Assembly: GCF_000164695.2 (NCBI RefSeq)
Contig: NC_014643.1
Span: forward strand, 496,001 to 560,000
DNA: 64,000 bases
From: Rothia dentocariosa ATCC 17931
GTDB lineage: Bacteria; Actinomycetota; Actinomycetes; Actinomycetales; Micrococcaceae
Direction: 5' to 3'
Positions 1 through 8,517 of the stretch are shown one piece after another; position 1 is the stretch's first letter; the number at the start of each line of letters is the position of its first letter. The position numbers were made by a program, and so were the translations under genes. Under the pieces are notes generated by a model. It searched no databases. It had not been told where the DNA came from and worked only from the letters and a program-made list of their open reading frames with translations.

Positions 1-378
1 AAGCTTGTTTACCTCTTCGGGTTTGAGGTGCACGCCGCCGCCGACCACGCCGTTTTCGTCTACTTTGAGCTCGTCGGGAGCACCAAACGCCACGATTTCA
101 TCGCGCGCTTTGACCGATAGACGGGGGAAGTCTTCGGCACCGCCTTCAGACCATTTGAATTCCATGTTCTTGAAGCCGGGGTACTGGCGGGTCTCTTTGG
201 TGTACGCCTTAACCGCGCTGATTTCGCCGCCGAGCGTGCCGTTAATGCCGTGTTTGGAAATGAGGATGCGCCCGCGCAAACCGAGCTTCTCGCACAGGGC
301 ACGCTGCCAGAGCATGACCGCCACGGGGTCGGTTATGGGGGCAAACTGGTAATACAAGATAATTCGATTCTGAGCCAC
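1..378 (-). CDS. trhO: tRNA uridine(34) hydroxylase TrhO (YceA family), 3' end cut by window
   Basis: The 126 visible codons begin with GTG and read [14 protein letters not shown], then [18 protein letters not shown] and [10 protein letters not shown]. These are hallmarks of the N-terminal domain of the UPF0176/YceA rhodanese family. Family knowledge: these enzymes hydroxylate uridine 34 of certain tRNAs in an oxygen-dependent reaction in the cytoplasm. The catalytic rhodanese domain with its cysteine lies beyond the left edge and cannot be checked. An in-frame stop shortly upstream leaves GTG as the only sensible start. AGGAGG abuts the start with no spacing, and TAAAAT lies six bases upstream, so a leaderless transcript is more likely than Shine-Dalgarno use. 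Confidence 0.85.
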   Translation of the reverse strand, partial: MAQNRIILYYQFAPITDPVAVMLWQRALCEKLGLRGRILISKHGINGTLGGEISAVKAYTKETRQYPGFKNMEFKWSEGGAEDFPRLSVKARDEIVAFGAPDELKVDENGVVGGGVHLKPEEVNKL

Positions 379-384
379 CCTCCT

Positions 385-390
385 ATTTTA
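385..390 (-). promoter_or_regulatory. Putative -10 element for leaderless trhO mRNA
   Basis: TAAAAT read on the minus strand is followed by six bases and then the GTG start. Transcription would start at or next to the start codon. No convincing -35 hexamer is seen. Confidence 0.45.
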
Positions 391-653
391 CGCTTTCTGG
401 GTACATCGTGTGTGCCGTGGCGGCGGAACTCGTCCCGTAACGTGGCCGATAATCCCTGTTTTCCCGCGGGATGCGCCCGCGATGATGGATTGCATGTGGT
501 TTCTTCACCATGAGGTATGTCTCGTCGTTTTTCTGCCCCATTGCACCGGCTGGTTTCGCCGTTTTCTGGTAGCGAATACCTATCTGCCGGGGCGAGCGGA
601 ACATGCCGGGCGTCCCTTCGAATGCCCACGCCGGTTTACCGTACCCGAGGTTT

Positions 654-659
654 TACAAT
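654..659 (+). promoter_or_regulatory. Putative -10 element for leaderless helicase mRNA
   Basis: TACAAT is followed by GGTGTG and then ATG at 666, the same six-base spacing as at trhO, nth and the polymerase gene. No good Shine-Dalgarno precedes the ATG. The -35 region is weak. Confidence 0.4.
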
Positions 660-665
660 GGTGTG

Positions 666-3293
666 ATGCGCCCCGAACCTTCCTGCGACTCCCCGGCTGA
701 TGAGCACCCCGGATTCTCCCCTTCGCTGCGCCCCGACGAGAACCTTCGCGAACAGCTGAGCAGGCTTATGCCCAAGCTCCCCGGCGACGGCTCGCTGCCC
801 CCGCAAATCACCCATGTGCACCGCATCCCCGCACGTGAAGGGCAGTATTCGCCGTGGCCGCACTGGCTGCACCCGCGCGTGATTGAGGCCTTCGAGTCGC
901 TGGGCGTGCACAAACCATACACCCACCAGGTGCAGGCGGCACAGGCAGCGCATTGTGCATTCGATGCTGCACTCGCCGAAGACGCGCACCGGCTCTCCTT
1001 CGGGCGAGCATCCGGGCAGGGGCACGATGAGTCGGGCACAACGGCGCGGCATGTGATTGTGGCGACCGGGACCGCATCCGGAAAATCGCTGAGTTACCTC
1101 ATGCCCGCCTTCGATGCCCTCTACCGCGGGGCGCACCGTGAACCGCTCAGCACCACGGCAGCGGATACGAGTTCCACAGGATTCCATCAGAGAGCGAACG
1201 TTCTATATATTTCACCGGCGCGGGCACTCTCAGCCGACCAGCTCAACGCCATCACCGCCTATCATCTTCCCGGGCTCAACGCCGCCACCTATGACGGCGA
1301 CACCCCGGCGCAGGAGCGGCGGTGGGTGCGCGAACACGCTAATTTTGTGCTCACCACCCCGGATATGCTCAACTACGGAATTCTGGGCAACCACCGGCAA
1401 TGGGCGAACTTCCTGCGCGGGCTGCGCTATGTGGTGCTTGACGAAGTGCACAGCTACCGCGGCGTGTTCGGCGCGCATATCGCCAATCTGCTGCGCCGCC
1501 TACGCCGAGTCTGCGCGCTGTACCGGGTGAGCCCGGTATTCTACGGGGCATCCGCCACGAGCGCGAACCCTGCCGAGTCTTTCGCCAAGCTCATTGGAGT
1601 GCCCGAGGGGAACGTAGACGCGATTACCACATCGACCGCGCCCCGCGGAGAATCCACCGTCATCCTGTGGGAACCGGAGTTCCTGCCCGATACGCAGGTG
1701 ACCGATAAACTCGCCGTCGGCGCGAGCGCCTTCGACACCCGTTCCGAGGCGGAAAAGCAGGCGCCGCAGCGTATCTCCGCTATCGAACAGGGCGCCCAAA
1801 TGCTCACCGACCTGGTACTCTCGCGCACCCGCACGCTCGCCTTCACCCGGTCGAGGCGCGGCGCTGAGCTGATCTCCCAGCGAGCGCAGCGCTACCTTGA
1901 TGAGACCGAGGCGGGGCTGGCGCATCGGGTGGCGGCGTACCGTTCGGGGTATATGCCCGAGGAACGCCGTGAGCTTGAGCATCGGCTGCGCACCGGCGAA
2001 CTGCTCGGGCTGGCAAGTACCTCTGCGCTTGAGCTGGGTATCGATATTTCCGGGCTGGATGCGGTGCTCGTGGCGGGCTGGCCCGGAACCCGCGCATCCT
2101 TTATTCAGCGGATTGGGCGCGCCGGTCGCGGGGGTCAGGATGCGCTCGCTGTGCTTATCGCCGGGGACGATCCGTTGGATACGTACCTGGTGCATCATCC
2201 GCAGGCGATTTTCGGGCAGAGCGTGGAGGCTACCGTATTCGACCCAACGAACCCGTATGTGCTTTCGCCGCATTTGTGCGCTGCCGCGGCGGAGTCGCCG
2301 CTGCGTGCCGAGGAGCTTTCGCTGTTCGGCGAGCATACTGAGGCTCTGCTTAACCGGTTGGTGCAGCAGAATTATCTGCGCCGCCGGGCGGATGGCTGGT
2401 ATTGGACGCACGCGGAGTCGGCGACGAATCTGGTGGATCTGCGTGCCACCGGTGGTGGTCCCTATCAGCTGATTGATGCCGAGGATGGTTCGCTGATTGG
2501 CACGATGGATTCGGCGCAGGCAATGACTCAGGGTCACCCGGGAGCTATCTATATTCACCAGAACGCCCAGTATTTGGTGGAGTCCCTGGATGAAGCGGCG
2601 CGCGTTATTCTGCTCTCGCGGGTGTACCCCGACTATTACACGCGGGCGATTGAGGCGACCGAGGTGAAGATTCTGCAGGAAAAGGCGGGTGTGCGGTACG
2701 GGTTCGACGGCACCCAGCCCGATACTGCTGGGCTGACGCTGCATCGCGGGCGGGTTCAGGTGACCGATCAGGTTATGGGCTTTCAACGGTTCTCGGTGTA
2801 CGGCAGTGAGTACCTGGGCGATGAGCCGATGGAGATGCCGCCGAGCATCCTGATGACCGAGGCTATCTGGTTTACCTTTGAGCCGAGTTACCTGTTTGCC
2901 GCCGGCGTGGCTGAACCTGATGCACCCGGAACCCTGCACGCCGCAGAACACGCCGCCATCGGCTTACTACCGCTGATTGCGACCTGCGACCGCTGGGATT
3001 TAGGCGGACTCTCCACCCTGTACCACGCCGATACGGAACGCCCCACCATCTTCGTGTACGATGCCGCACCCGGCGGAGCAGGCTTTACCCAGCGCGGGTT
3101 TGAGGCGGTTCGCACCTGGTTGGGCGCAACCCTGGACGCCATTGATTCCTGCGGATGCGAGAGTGGCTGCCCCTCCTGCGTGCAGTCCCCCAAATGCGGC
3201 AACCGCAACGAACCGCTGTCGAAGGCAGGCGCACAAAACCTGCTGCGGGCAATACTGCACTCACTCGATGAGGCCGAACGGGACATGCTGTAA
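666..3293 (+). CDS. DEAD/DEAH-box helicase with C-terminal DUF1998 (actinobacterial helicase/secretion-neighbourhood type)
   Basis: An 875-residue superfamily 2 helicase. Visible motifs in order are Walker A (ATGTASGKS), motif II DEVH in VVLDEVHSYRG, motif III SAT in YGASATSAN, and motif VI QRIGRAGR. A C-terminal DUF1998-type region ends in a four-cysteine cluster, CGCESGCPSC, followed by CG. This matches the family that lies next to Tad secretion genes in actinobacteria (TIGR03817 type) and is related to Bacillus MrfA/YprA, an excision-repair helicase. A role in DNA repair is inferred from that relative. The frame stays open upstream to 603, but ATG 666 is preferred because a -10 hexamer precedes it by six bases. 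The gene converges on the Tad operon, whose last frame overlaps it antisense. Confidence 0.9.
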   Translation: MRPEPSCDSPADEHPGFSPSLRPDENLREQLSRLMPKLPGDGSLPPQITHVHRIPAREGQYSPWPHWLHPRVIEAFESLGVHKPYTHQVQAAQAAHCAFDAALAEDAHRLSFGRASGQGHDESGTTARHVIVATGTASGKSLSYLMPAFDALYRGAHREPLSTTAADTSSTGFHQRANVLYISPARALSADQLNAITAYHLPGLNAATYDGDTPAQERRWVREHANFVLTTPDMLNYGILGNHRQWANFLRGLRYVVLDEVHSYRGVFGAHIANLLRRLRRVCALYRVSPVFYGASATSANPAESFAKLIGVPEGNVDAITTSTAPRGESTVILWEPEFLPDTQVTDKLAVGASAFDTRSEAEKQAPQRISAIEQGAQMLTDLVLSRTRTLAFTRSRRGAELISQRAQRYLDETEAGLAHRVAAYRSGYMPEERRELEHRLRTGELLGLASTSALELGIDISGLDAVLVAGWPGTRASFIQRIGRAGRGGQDALAVLIAGDDPLDTYLVHHPQAIFGQSVEATVFDPTNPYVLSPHLCAAAAESPLRAEELSLFGEHTEALLNRLVQQNYLRRRADGWYWTHAESATNLVDLRATGGGPYQLIDAEDGSLIGTMDSAQAMTQGHPGAIYIHQNAQYLVESLDEAARVILLSRVYPDYYTRAIEATEVKILQEKAGVRYGFDGTQPDTAGLTLHRGRVQVTDQVMGFQRFSVYGSEYLGDEPMEMPPSILMTEAIWFTFEPSYLFAAGVAEPDAPGTLHAAEHAAIGLLPLIATCDRWDLGGLSTLYHADTERPTIFVYDAAPGGAGFTQRGFEAVRTWLGATLDAIDSCGCESGCPSCVQSPKCGNRNEPLSKAGAQNLLRAILHSLDEAERDML

Positions 3294-3891
3294 AGACTAG
3301 AGCATTCCACAAGGTCTGACTAGCACCTCCTATCGGGCTCATCATTCGGATTTTACGGGCTTCCCGGCTCTTCAGCGGTTCGGTTGGAGGGGGCGTTCTC
3401 GGGGATCTCGTCGCTGGATAATCCCACATCGGTGCACCCGCCCCAGAGTCCGGATGCGGCGCCCCGGCACGCGATGTACCTTGCGCATCGCCGAAGAAAG
3501 CGAACGGTCCGTGCACAGCAGAGCTCACCCGAATATCCACGGTTTCGGGGCGGTCCGCGAGGGCGCACCCCACCAGATTGGCGTTATTATCACGGGCTAC
3601 CTGGGCGGCAATATCGCAAGGGTCCCCAGGGGTGATTCCGCGCAGCGCATCCGCTGCGGCGAGCGCCGCCAGGTCTGCCGCCTGCGCCGCCCGCCGATTC
3701 GCCGTGCTTACCCCGGCAAAACCGATGATGACGGTTGCCAGGATCAGCAGGGCGGCGATAATGCCTACCGCGAGCACGGTGCCGCTCCCCTCCTCCGGGT
3801 TTTCGGTCGGCTGCGGTCGATCAACCGCCTTACACTGCGGTTTGACGAACAATGGCAGGCATGTATTCCAGATGAAACCGGGCGTGACCAT
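3085..3891 (-). CDS. TadG/TadE-like pseudopilin-region membrane protein, last gene of Tad operon
   Basis: The first ~130 residues resemble the small 'helicase/secretion neighbourhood TadE-like' proteins. They have a leader ending EEGSGT, one membrane segment (VLAVGIIAALLILATVIIGFA), and the characteristic N-R-R-A-A-Q-A-A-D-L-A-A-L-A-A-A-D-A stretch. Family members are usually only about 110-140 residues. Here the frame continues to 268 residues, and its last ~210 bases run antisense through the 3' end of the helicase gene. The tail is rich in Arg and Pro, shows no domain, and looks like read-through past a lost stop. The ATG lies 2 nt after the stop of the upstream tadE-like gene, so translation is probably coupled. 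The N-terminal half is well supported; the tail may not be functional. Confidence 0.7.
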   Translation of the reverse strand: MVTPGFIWNTCLPLFVKPQCKAVDRPQPTENPEEGSGTVLAVGIIAALLILATVIIGFAGVSTANRRAAQAADLAALAAADALRGITPGDPCDIAAQVARDNNANLVGCALADRPETVDIRVSSAVHGPFAFFGDAQGTSRAGAPHPDSGAGAPMWDYPATRSPRTPPPTEPLKSREARKIRMMSPIGGASQTLWNALVFTACPVRPHRVSAVLPAAGFVRLPSTAVRCGCRIWGTARRRGSHSRIRRNQWRPGLRPTRCEPPQTRAG

Positions 3892-3893
3892 GT

Positions 3894-4316
3894 TTATTCG
3901 CCGCCAGCCGTCGTGGCGTTATCCGAGCTGCCCTCAACCCGTGCGGTCGCGGTGGCCTGCAGCTTCCAGCCGGTTACTGAGCCGATAACCCCCGGTGCCG
4001 CACGCTCAACCTGAACCCGCACCTGCCGCGCCCCCGATGTTTCTTCTACGGTCTGCACCTGCAGGTTAATGCTGGGGTCTATCCGCGAAACTTCATGCTG
4101 TACGGCGGCGAGGTTATCTCCCCGAGCGAAGGCACGCGCCGCGACTCGCGAGGATTCTTCGAGCCGCGACTGGGCCATTCCCACCGCTGCCGCTGAGAGA
4201 CAGAGCGCAAGCACCGCGATCACGGCGGGCAGAGCGACCGCGAATTCGGCAGTCACGGCGCCTTCATCACGTGCACGTAACCGCCAGGCGCGTATCATGC
4301 GGTGTATAAGCCTCAT
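3894..4316 (-). CDS. TadE-family pseudopilin
   Basis: A 140-residue protein with a basic N-terminus, then EGAVTAEFAVALPAVIAVL. This is the TadE signature: a glycine, a glutamate five residues later, and a single hydrophobic helix (about residues 19-45). The remainder is extracytoplasmic and mildly acidic. TadE-type pseudopilins are processed like type IV prepilins and assist Flp/Tad pilus assembly at the cytoplasmic membrane. It lies between the Flp-like gene and the TadG-like gene on the same strand. The spacing to the latter is 2 nt, supporting one transcript. Confidence 0.82.
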   Translation of the reverse strand: MRLIHRMIRAWRLRARDEGAVTAEFAVALPAVIAVLALCLSAAAVGMAQSRLEESSRVAARAFARGDNLAAVQHEVSRIDPSINLQVQTVEETSGARQVRVQVERAAPGVIGSVTGWKLQATATARVEGSSDNATTAGGE

Positions 4317-4376
4317 AGACGTTCCTTTCGTCGGGTTTGGGCAACTCTTTCGCGGTTTTCACGGGTAGTACCGGGT

Positions 4377-4886
4377 TTAGAAAAGCCCAAAGGTCAGCCC
4401 AGAGCCGCCCGTTGCAAGGGCGTTCTTGACCATATCTACGAGCATGCCGCGAATCTCGTCGGACTTGAGAATGGCGACCAGCAGACCGGCAAAACCTACG
4501 GCGGCGAGCATTACGATGCCGTATTCGGCGGTGCTGGCGCCCTCCTCAGGGTCGTTTTCGTCCGCGTATTCAACCTCGTCGGTGGGCAAGGTCATCTCGT
4601 GCAGTTCGGCAGCTTCATCCGTGCGAATTTCCGCGAAGAGTTCCTCGTGTTCACTCAGGGAACGGCATTCTGCGGCGCATTTATTGAGGGTGCAGCCGGC
4701 GGCGAGCGCCTGCGCTAGTTGTTGGGCAAGATGCGGTTCAAGCCGCTGCAGGTACATGTTCGTGTATTCGTCGAGTGCCTGCCCTAAAAGTACAGGGTTT
4801 TCTTCTGTGCGGGCATAGGCCTCAAGGCATTCCTGAGTGCTCCGGTGCGCGGTGTGCAGAGCGAGAGAAGAGTGTACAACAGTCAT
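4377..4886 (-). CDS. Flp-like pilin (DUF4244 type) with unusually long N-terminal region
   Basis: A 169-residue protein whose last ~50 residues are a typical Flp/DUF4244 pilin: EEGASTAEYGIVMLAAVGFAG, then a hydrophobic helix and a short tail ending LTFGLF. The Gly and the Glu at +5 fit prepilin-peptidase cleavage. What is odd is the ~115-residue soluble N-terminal part, rich in Glu, Gln and Leu, with a C-x5-C pair (CTLNKCAAEC region). DUF4244 pilins normally have only a short leader. The start is well supported by AAAGGAAAC about 6 nt before the ATG, and the frame shows no break. A leader this long would have to be removed on processing, or the protein may not polymerise as an ordinary pilin. 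Confidence 0.75.
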   Translation of the reverse strand: MTVVHSSLALHTAHRSTQECLEAYARTEENPVLLGQALDEYTNMYLQRLEPHLAQQLAQALAAGCTLNKCAAECRSLSEHEELFAEIRTDEAAELHEMTLPTDEVEYADENDPEEGASTAEYGIVMLAAVGFAGLLVAILKSDEIRGMLVDMVKNALATGGSGLTFGLF

Positions 4887-4970
4887 CGTTGTTTCCTTTC
4901 ATATAGTGTTGTTTGATAATTTTTGTGGGTAGATTTGGTGCAACGTGCCCCGGGGTGAAGCCCACCGGAT

Positions 4971-6395
4971 TCAGGCCAGCAGCCCCGGTAAAAGCGAGAT
5001 CACAATCGGTATGATTCCGCAGCAGATAAAGGCCGGAAGCGAGCACAGTCCCAGCGGAAGAACCAGCGCCACGGCAAGTTTTGCGGATGCGCGCTCTGCC
5101 GCCCGGCGCTCTTCAAGCCGATATGTTGCCGCGCAGTGCCGCAGCAGTGCCGAGCTGGGTGTTCCCGCCGAATACGCCGGTGCCAGAATCCGAGCCAATT
5201 CCCGCAGGAGCGGATGGTCGTAACCGTCCCAGGCGGCCTGCCAATCGGCGCTTACCGTCAGGGTCAAGGTGATGTGCTCAAGCGCATCGCTTATCGCTCG
5301 TTCTTCATGGGCGAGTGCCCGGCCAAGAGCCTGTAAGGCGCCGGTAAGACCGAGCCCCGCACGCAATTGTGCGGCAAGAAGCTCAAGCATCAGCGCCGGA
5401 TCCAGCGGCTCAGTCTCTGCAGAACCGCTAAACCCTGCCGGTTCTTTCGGCGGTTTCTTTTCTCTTCGGCGCCGTCTAGTTGCTTGAGCGCGGGCATTCT
5501 TCGGCGCGGGATCCTCGGCCAACACGGAGCTGCGTTCGGCCCGGTGCACAAGCCGAGCCGTCCAGCGCCTCCCAAGAAGCGCCAGCGTGATGCCGAAAAA
5601 ACCAGTCAGCAAACCGGCCAGCGAACCAGTCAGCGCACCGACAGGATCCGTTCCCATCAGCCAGCCCATCGCTAACCCGATAAACGGCAGCCACGACAGT
5701 ATCTTGCCGGTCGTTTTCGGCCCCGTCAGCGCACTTTCTCGCCCGAGAAGAGCATCCAGATGTTCTTCGGCGTGTTCGGCCGCAGCCCGTAGGGTCTGCG
5801 CCAGAGGTGCGCCGGTAGTTTCGTTCATACGTAAGCACAGGCCGAGTTCACGGATGCGCTCCCGGCTGTGCGCTCGCCGCGCGTTGAGGGCGCCCAGGGT
5901 TGTTCCCGCTGCAAAACCAAGCTGTTCTTCACGGGCCAAAGTGTCTAATAGCTCGTCAATATCGTCTTGGGTTTGCCGGTATGCCCGCTCGCCTCTGCTG
6001 CCCGTCAGCCGGTGCAGCGCCCGGCGAAGGAGCGAGGACTTTTCGGGTTCGTTCCCATCAGTGTTCCCCGTTTGCCAACTTTGTGCTGCGGAACCGTGAA
6101 CCGTAAGGTCACCAGCGTCAGGCGGATGCCGAGTACGGTTTTCAGCCGTTGCCTCGCGCAGGCTCAGACCCGCATCCAGGGTTGCAGATATACCGCGCAA
6201 CGCTTGCGGCCATAGACGCATCTCGGTTGAGGTTGGTGGAGTCGGCGGAATAAGCCTTTGAAACCGTGTCCTTAGCCGAGGCTGTGTTGTGGCGGGCAGA
6301 TACTCGCCAAAAGCCATGCTGTCGCCCGCGTTTTTACGCGCCGTTCTCTGAGACGAACCGGCGGCGTGCGTCTTATGATCCACCATCAGACTCAT
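4971..6395 (-). CDS. Tad secretion inner-membrane platform protein, TadB-like and TadC-like halves in one polypeptide
   Basis: A 474-residue type II secretion system F-family protein. The first half (about residues 30-300) has a helical cytoplasmic region and two close membrane segments (LPFIGLAMGWLMGTDPVGAL and LTGSLAGLLTGFFGITLALL). The second half (about 330-474) starts LDPALMLELLAAQLRAGLGL and ends with hydrophobic LAVALVLPLGLCSLPAF and IIPIVISLLPGLLA. That order looks like a TadB-like part followed by a TadC-like T2SSF domain. Related loci usually encode these as two genes. The start overlaps the end of the TadA ATPase gene by 4 nt (ATGA), indicating translational coupling. It would form the membrane platform driven by the ATPase. 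Confidence 0.78.
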   Translation of the reverse strand: MSLMVDHKTHAAGSSQRTARKNAGDSMAFGEYLPATTQPRLRTRFQRLIPPTPPTSTEMRLWPQALRGISATLDAGLSLREATAENRTRHPPDAGDLTVHGSAAQSWQTGNTDGNEPEKSSLLRRALHRLTGSRGERAYRQTQDDIDELLDTLAREEQLGFAAGTTLGALNARRAHSRERIRELGLCLRMNETTGAPLAQTLRAAAEHAEEHLDALLGRESALTGPKTTGKILSWLPFIGLAMGWLMGTDPVGALTGSLAGLLTGFFGITLALLGRRWTARLVHRAERSSVLAEDPAPKNARAQATRRRRREKKPPKEPAGFSGSAETEPLDPALMLELLAAQLRAGLGLTGALQALGRALAHEERAISDALEHITLTLTVSADWQAAWDGYDHPLLRELARILAPAYSAGTPSSALLRHCAATYRLEERRAAERASAKLAVALVLPLGLCSLPAFICCGIIPIVISLLPGLLA

Positions 6396-8182
6396 AGTTC
6401 CTCTCCTCCCTGGCTGCTACGGTCGGTTTGTTCCCGTGGTGCGGTTGTGTAGGGCGGAACATCAGAATCGGTGCGAACCCCGGGGTCGTATCCATAGGTA
6501 CATGCGGTCGGTGCAGTTGGCGTTTCGGGGTGTGCGCCGCGGTGTTCGTGTGCGGGCTGCACGACTGTCGAGCTTTCATGTGCAGCGTGCGTACCCGGTG
6601 AAATAGCGTCCGTGGGAGAGCTCGGCGGTAAGTTTTCTCCGGTCTCCTCCGGTAGGGCGCCACCCGCCGAATTGTCTGCCGTTGAACCTCCGTCCGCCAA
6701 GAGTTCACCCGCAGGCTCGCACAGCGTTACCACCAGCGCATCCTGGCGCAGGTCAAGCCGGTAAATTCCAGCGATCCGCCGCATGCCCTGCACCTGTTCC
6801 AGGTGAATAATGCGGTCAAATGCGGTGGAAGCGTGCAGGGCTACGGTGCGTTCATCCAAACCGGCAAGCGCACCCAGCGCGGCAAGACGATGCGGCACGG
6901 CGAACGCGGAATTCGCATGCAGCGTTGTACCTGCGCCCTGGTGCCCGGTGTTCATGGCGTTAAGCAGGTGCAGGATTTCAGAGCCGCGGCACTCCCCCAC
7001 CATAAGCCGATCGGGTGCCATACGTAGGGCTTGCACCAGCAGGTCTCCCAGCGTGATCTCTCCGGCACCTTCGGCGTTCGCGGCACGGGTTTTGAGGCTC
7101 ACCGTATGCGGATGCTGCGGGTTCAGTTCCGGGGTATCTTCCAGGATCATGAGGCGTTCCCAGGCTTCGCATTCGCCCAAAAGCGCGTTCAGAAGCGTGG
7201 TTTTTCCAGTACCGGTTCCCCCGCTGACGACAAAGTTTTGCCGGTGCGCAATCATGGTGCGCAGGGCTTGCTCGGTCGCCGCATCAAACATTCCGCTTTC
7301 GCGGAGCGCGGTAAGTGTCAAACAGCTTTGGGCGGGCAGACGAATAGACAGGTGCGTGTTTTCGACCAGCGGCGGAATAACCGCGTGGATACGCCGCCCG
7401 GAGTCATCGTGCACGTCATCCGCAGGATGCGCCGCATCGAGCCTGCCGCCGTGCGCCCTAATGAGACGGTTGGCGAGTTGGCGTACCTGCGCCTCGGTCT
7501 CGAAGGTGAGGGTTACCGGTTGGGTTTGTCCGTGTGCCTGAACCCACACATCCTGCGGAGAATTCACGTAAATATCGGTGATTCCGGGAATATGTGTGAG
7601 GGTTTCAAGCGCGCCCAGACCGTAAAGTTCGGCGTGCAGGCAGGACAGCGCACGCGATACAAGGTCGGGCTCGTGTTCGACGGGAAACTCATGGTTTTCG
7701 TCCCCGTACATGTCCTCTTCACAGGCCTGCTGCACCGCCAACGTTAGGTCTTTACTCGACCACAATCGGGGATTTTCGCCGTCTGCCGAAGCAGCGGGTG
7801 AAGCATGAACGGTCTCGGTGTGTGGGCTAGGTGGGCGCGCCAGCAGATAGGTGAGAGCATGCCGGGCGATGCGCCGCGCATGGTGATCCTCAAACACCGG
7901 AATAGGCGTGAGCCCCAGGCGCTCTCTCGTCTCGGCTGAAAAATCGGGTGCCATCAGCTCTTGAGGCGGCATGCAGGTACCAACAATCGAGAGGGTTTCG
8001 GGCGGGGCATAGTTTCCACAGGCAACGAAGTCTGTTTGCTCGGGGGCAACATCGGCGCCTACTGTCTCGGCGCTGCCCGATCTATAAGCGCTGTCGGCAC
8101 CGCGAGAGAACGCCCGGAAAACGCCGTGTTCTGCCGTTCCGGTACGAAATACTGCCTGAGGTGGAGGAGGTAAAGCTGCCAT
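6392..8182 (-). CDS. tadA: TadA/CpaF-type secretion ATPase
   Basis: A 596-residue hexameric secretion ATPase of the GspE/VirB11 superfamily. Visible are the N-terminal domain with ITDIYVNSPQDVWVQ, Walker A GGTGTGKTT near residue 320, the Asp-box region ILEDTPEL, Walker B LMVGECRGSE and the His-box GHQGAGTTLHA. The motor core is complete. It matches the 'helicase/secretion neighbourhood ATPase' subfamily. The ~120 C-terminal residues are Pro/Thr/His-rich and probably disordered. The first ~130 residues are also of low complexity. It is the first gene of the Tad operon. The CpaE/Ssd-like gene that usually precedes it in actinobacteria is absent, and no prepilin peptidase is seen nearby. The Shine-Dalgarno before ATG 8182 is weak, so the start is approximate. 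Confidence 0.88.
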   Translation of the reverse strand: MAALPPPPQAVFRTGTAEHGVFRAFSRGADSAYRSGSAETVGADVAPEQTDFVACGNYAPPETLSIVGTCMPPQELMAPDFSAETRERLGLTPIPVFEDHHARRIARHALTYLLARPPSPHTETVHASPAASADGENPRLWSSKDLTLAVQQACEEDMYGDENHEFPVEHEPDLVSRALSCLHAELYGLGALETLTHIPGITDIYVNSPQDVWVQAHGQTQPVTLTFETEAQVRQLANRLIRAHGGRLDAAHPADDVHDDSGRRIHAVIPPLVENTHLSIRLPAQSCLTLTALRESGMFDAATEQALRTMIAHRQNFVVSGGTGTGKTTLLNALLGECEAWERLMILEDTPELNPQHPHTVSLKTRAANAEGAGEITLGDLLVQALRMAPDRLMVGECRGSEILHLLNAMNTGHQGAGTTLHANSAFAVPHRLAALGALAGLDERTVALHASTAFDRIIHLEQVQGMRRIAGIYRLDLRQDALVVTLCEPAGELLADGGSTADNSAGGALPEETGENLPPSSPTDAISPGTHAAHESSTVVQPAHEHRGAHPETPTAPTACTYGYDPGVRTDSDVPPYTTAPREQTDRSSQGGEEL

Positions 8183-8397
8183 ACCCCTATTTCACAGGTT
8201 TTCGCGCATGCGCACGGCAGCCGAGTCACAGGCTGTGGATAACTTCGCCCTATGGGACACTTTTACGGTGTATCCACAGGGCAGGAGGTCGATCCCACAC
8301 CGGTTGTCTGCTCACCAAGCACACAGACCACGCTTTTATGTCACTCTCTGACGCGCAGCACTAACCGCGCCGCTTTGTGCCCGGCCCATCAATCGCC
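8183..8397. promoter_or_regulatory. Tad operon upstream region with DnaA-box-like sequences
   Basis: This non-coding stretch precedes tadA. It holds TGTGGATAA at 8234-8242, a perfect DnaA 9-mer (TTATCCACA) read on the minus strand. A near match in the opposite orientation, GTATCCACA, lies at 8270-8278 (one mismatch). The two face each other about 28 bp apart. No clear -10/-35 pair or terminator is evident. Confidence 0.35.
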
Positions 8398-8511
8398 TTA
8401 CTCTGTTGCCTTGTCTTCACGAGACGGTTTATGTACCGGGTTATATGCAGACACACCAATGATTGCAGATCCAATGAGCACGGCTGCCAGACACCAGTGA
8501 CGACGATTCAT
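8398..8511 (-). CDS. 37-residue single-pass membrane peptide
   Basis: A short frame begins ATG at 8511, 6 nt after the stop of the PEP-utilising enzyme gene. GAGG stands 4 nt before the ATG. The product starts MNRRHWCLAAVLIGSAIIGV and ends with a hydrophilic tail (HKPSREDKATE). It has a positive N-terminus, one hydrophobic helix of ~16 residues (about 7-22) and a charged C-terminus, as expected for a small membrane protein. It would be cotranscribed with the enzyme gene. No family is recognised and the function is unknown. Confidence 0.5.
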   Translation of the reverse strand: MNRRHWCLAAVLIGSAIIGVSAYNPVHKPSREDKATE

Positions 8512-8517
8512 CTGCCC

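Noticed and set aside
1500..2951. A 483-codon open frame antisense to the helicase gene
   Set aside because: It is a composition shadow in GC-rich DNA. The helicase motifs lie on the plus strand, and the antisense product is Arg/Gln/His-rich with no domain.
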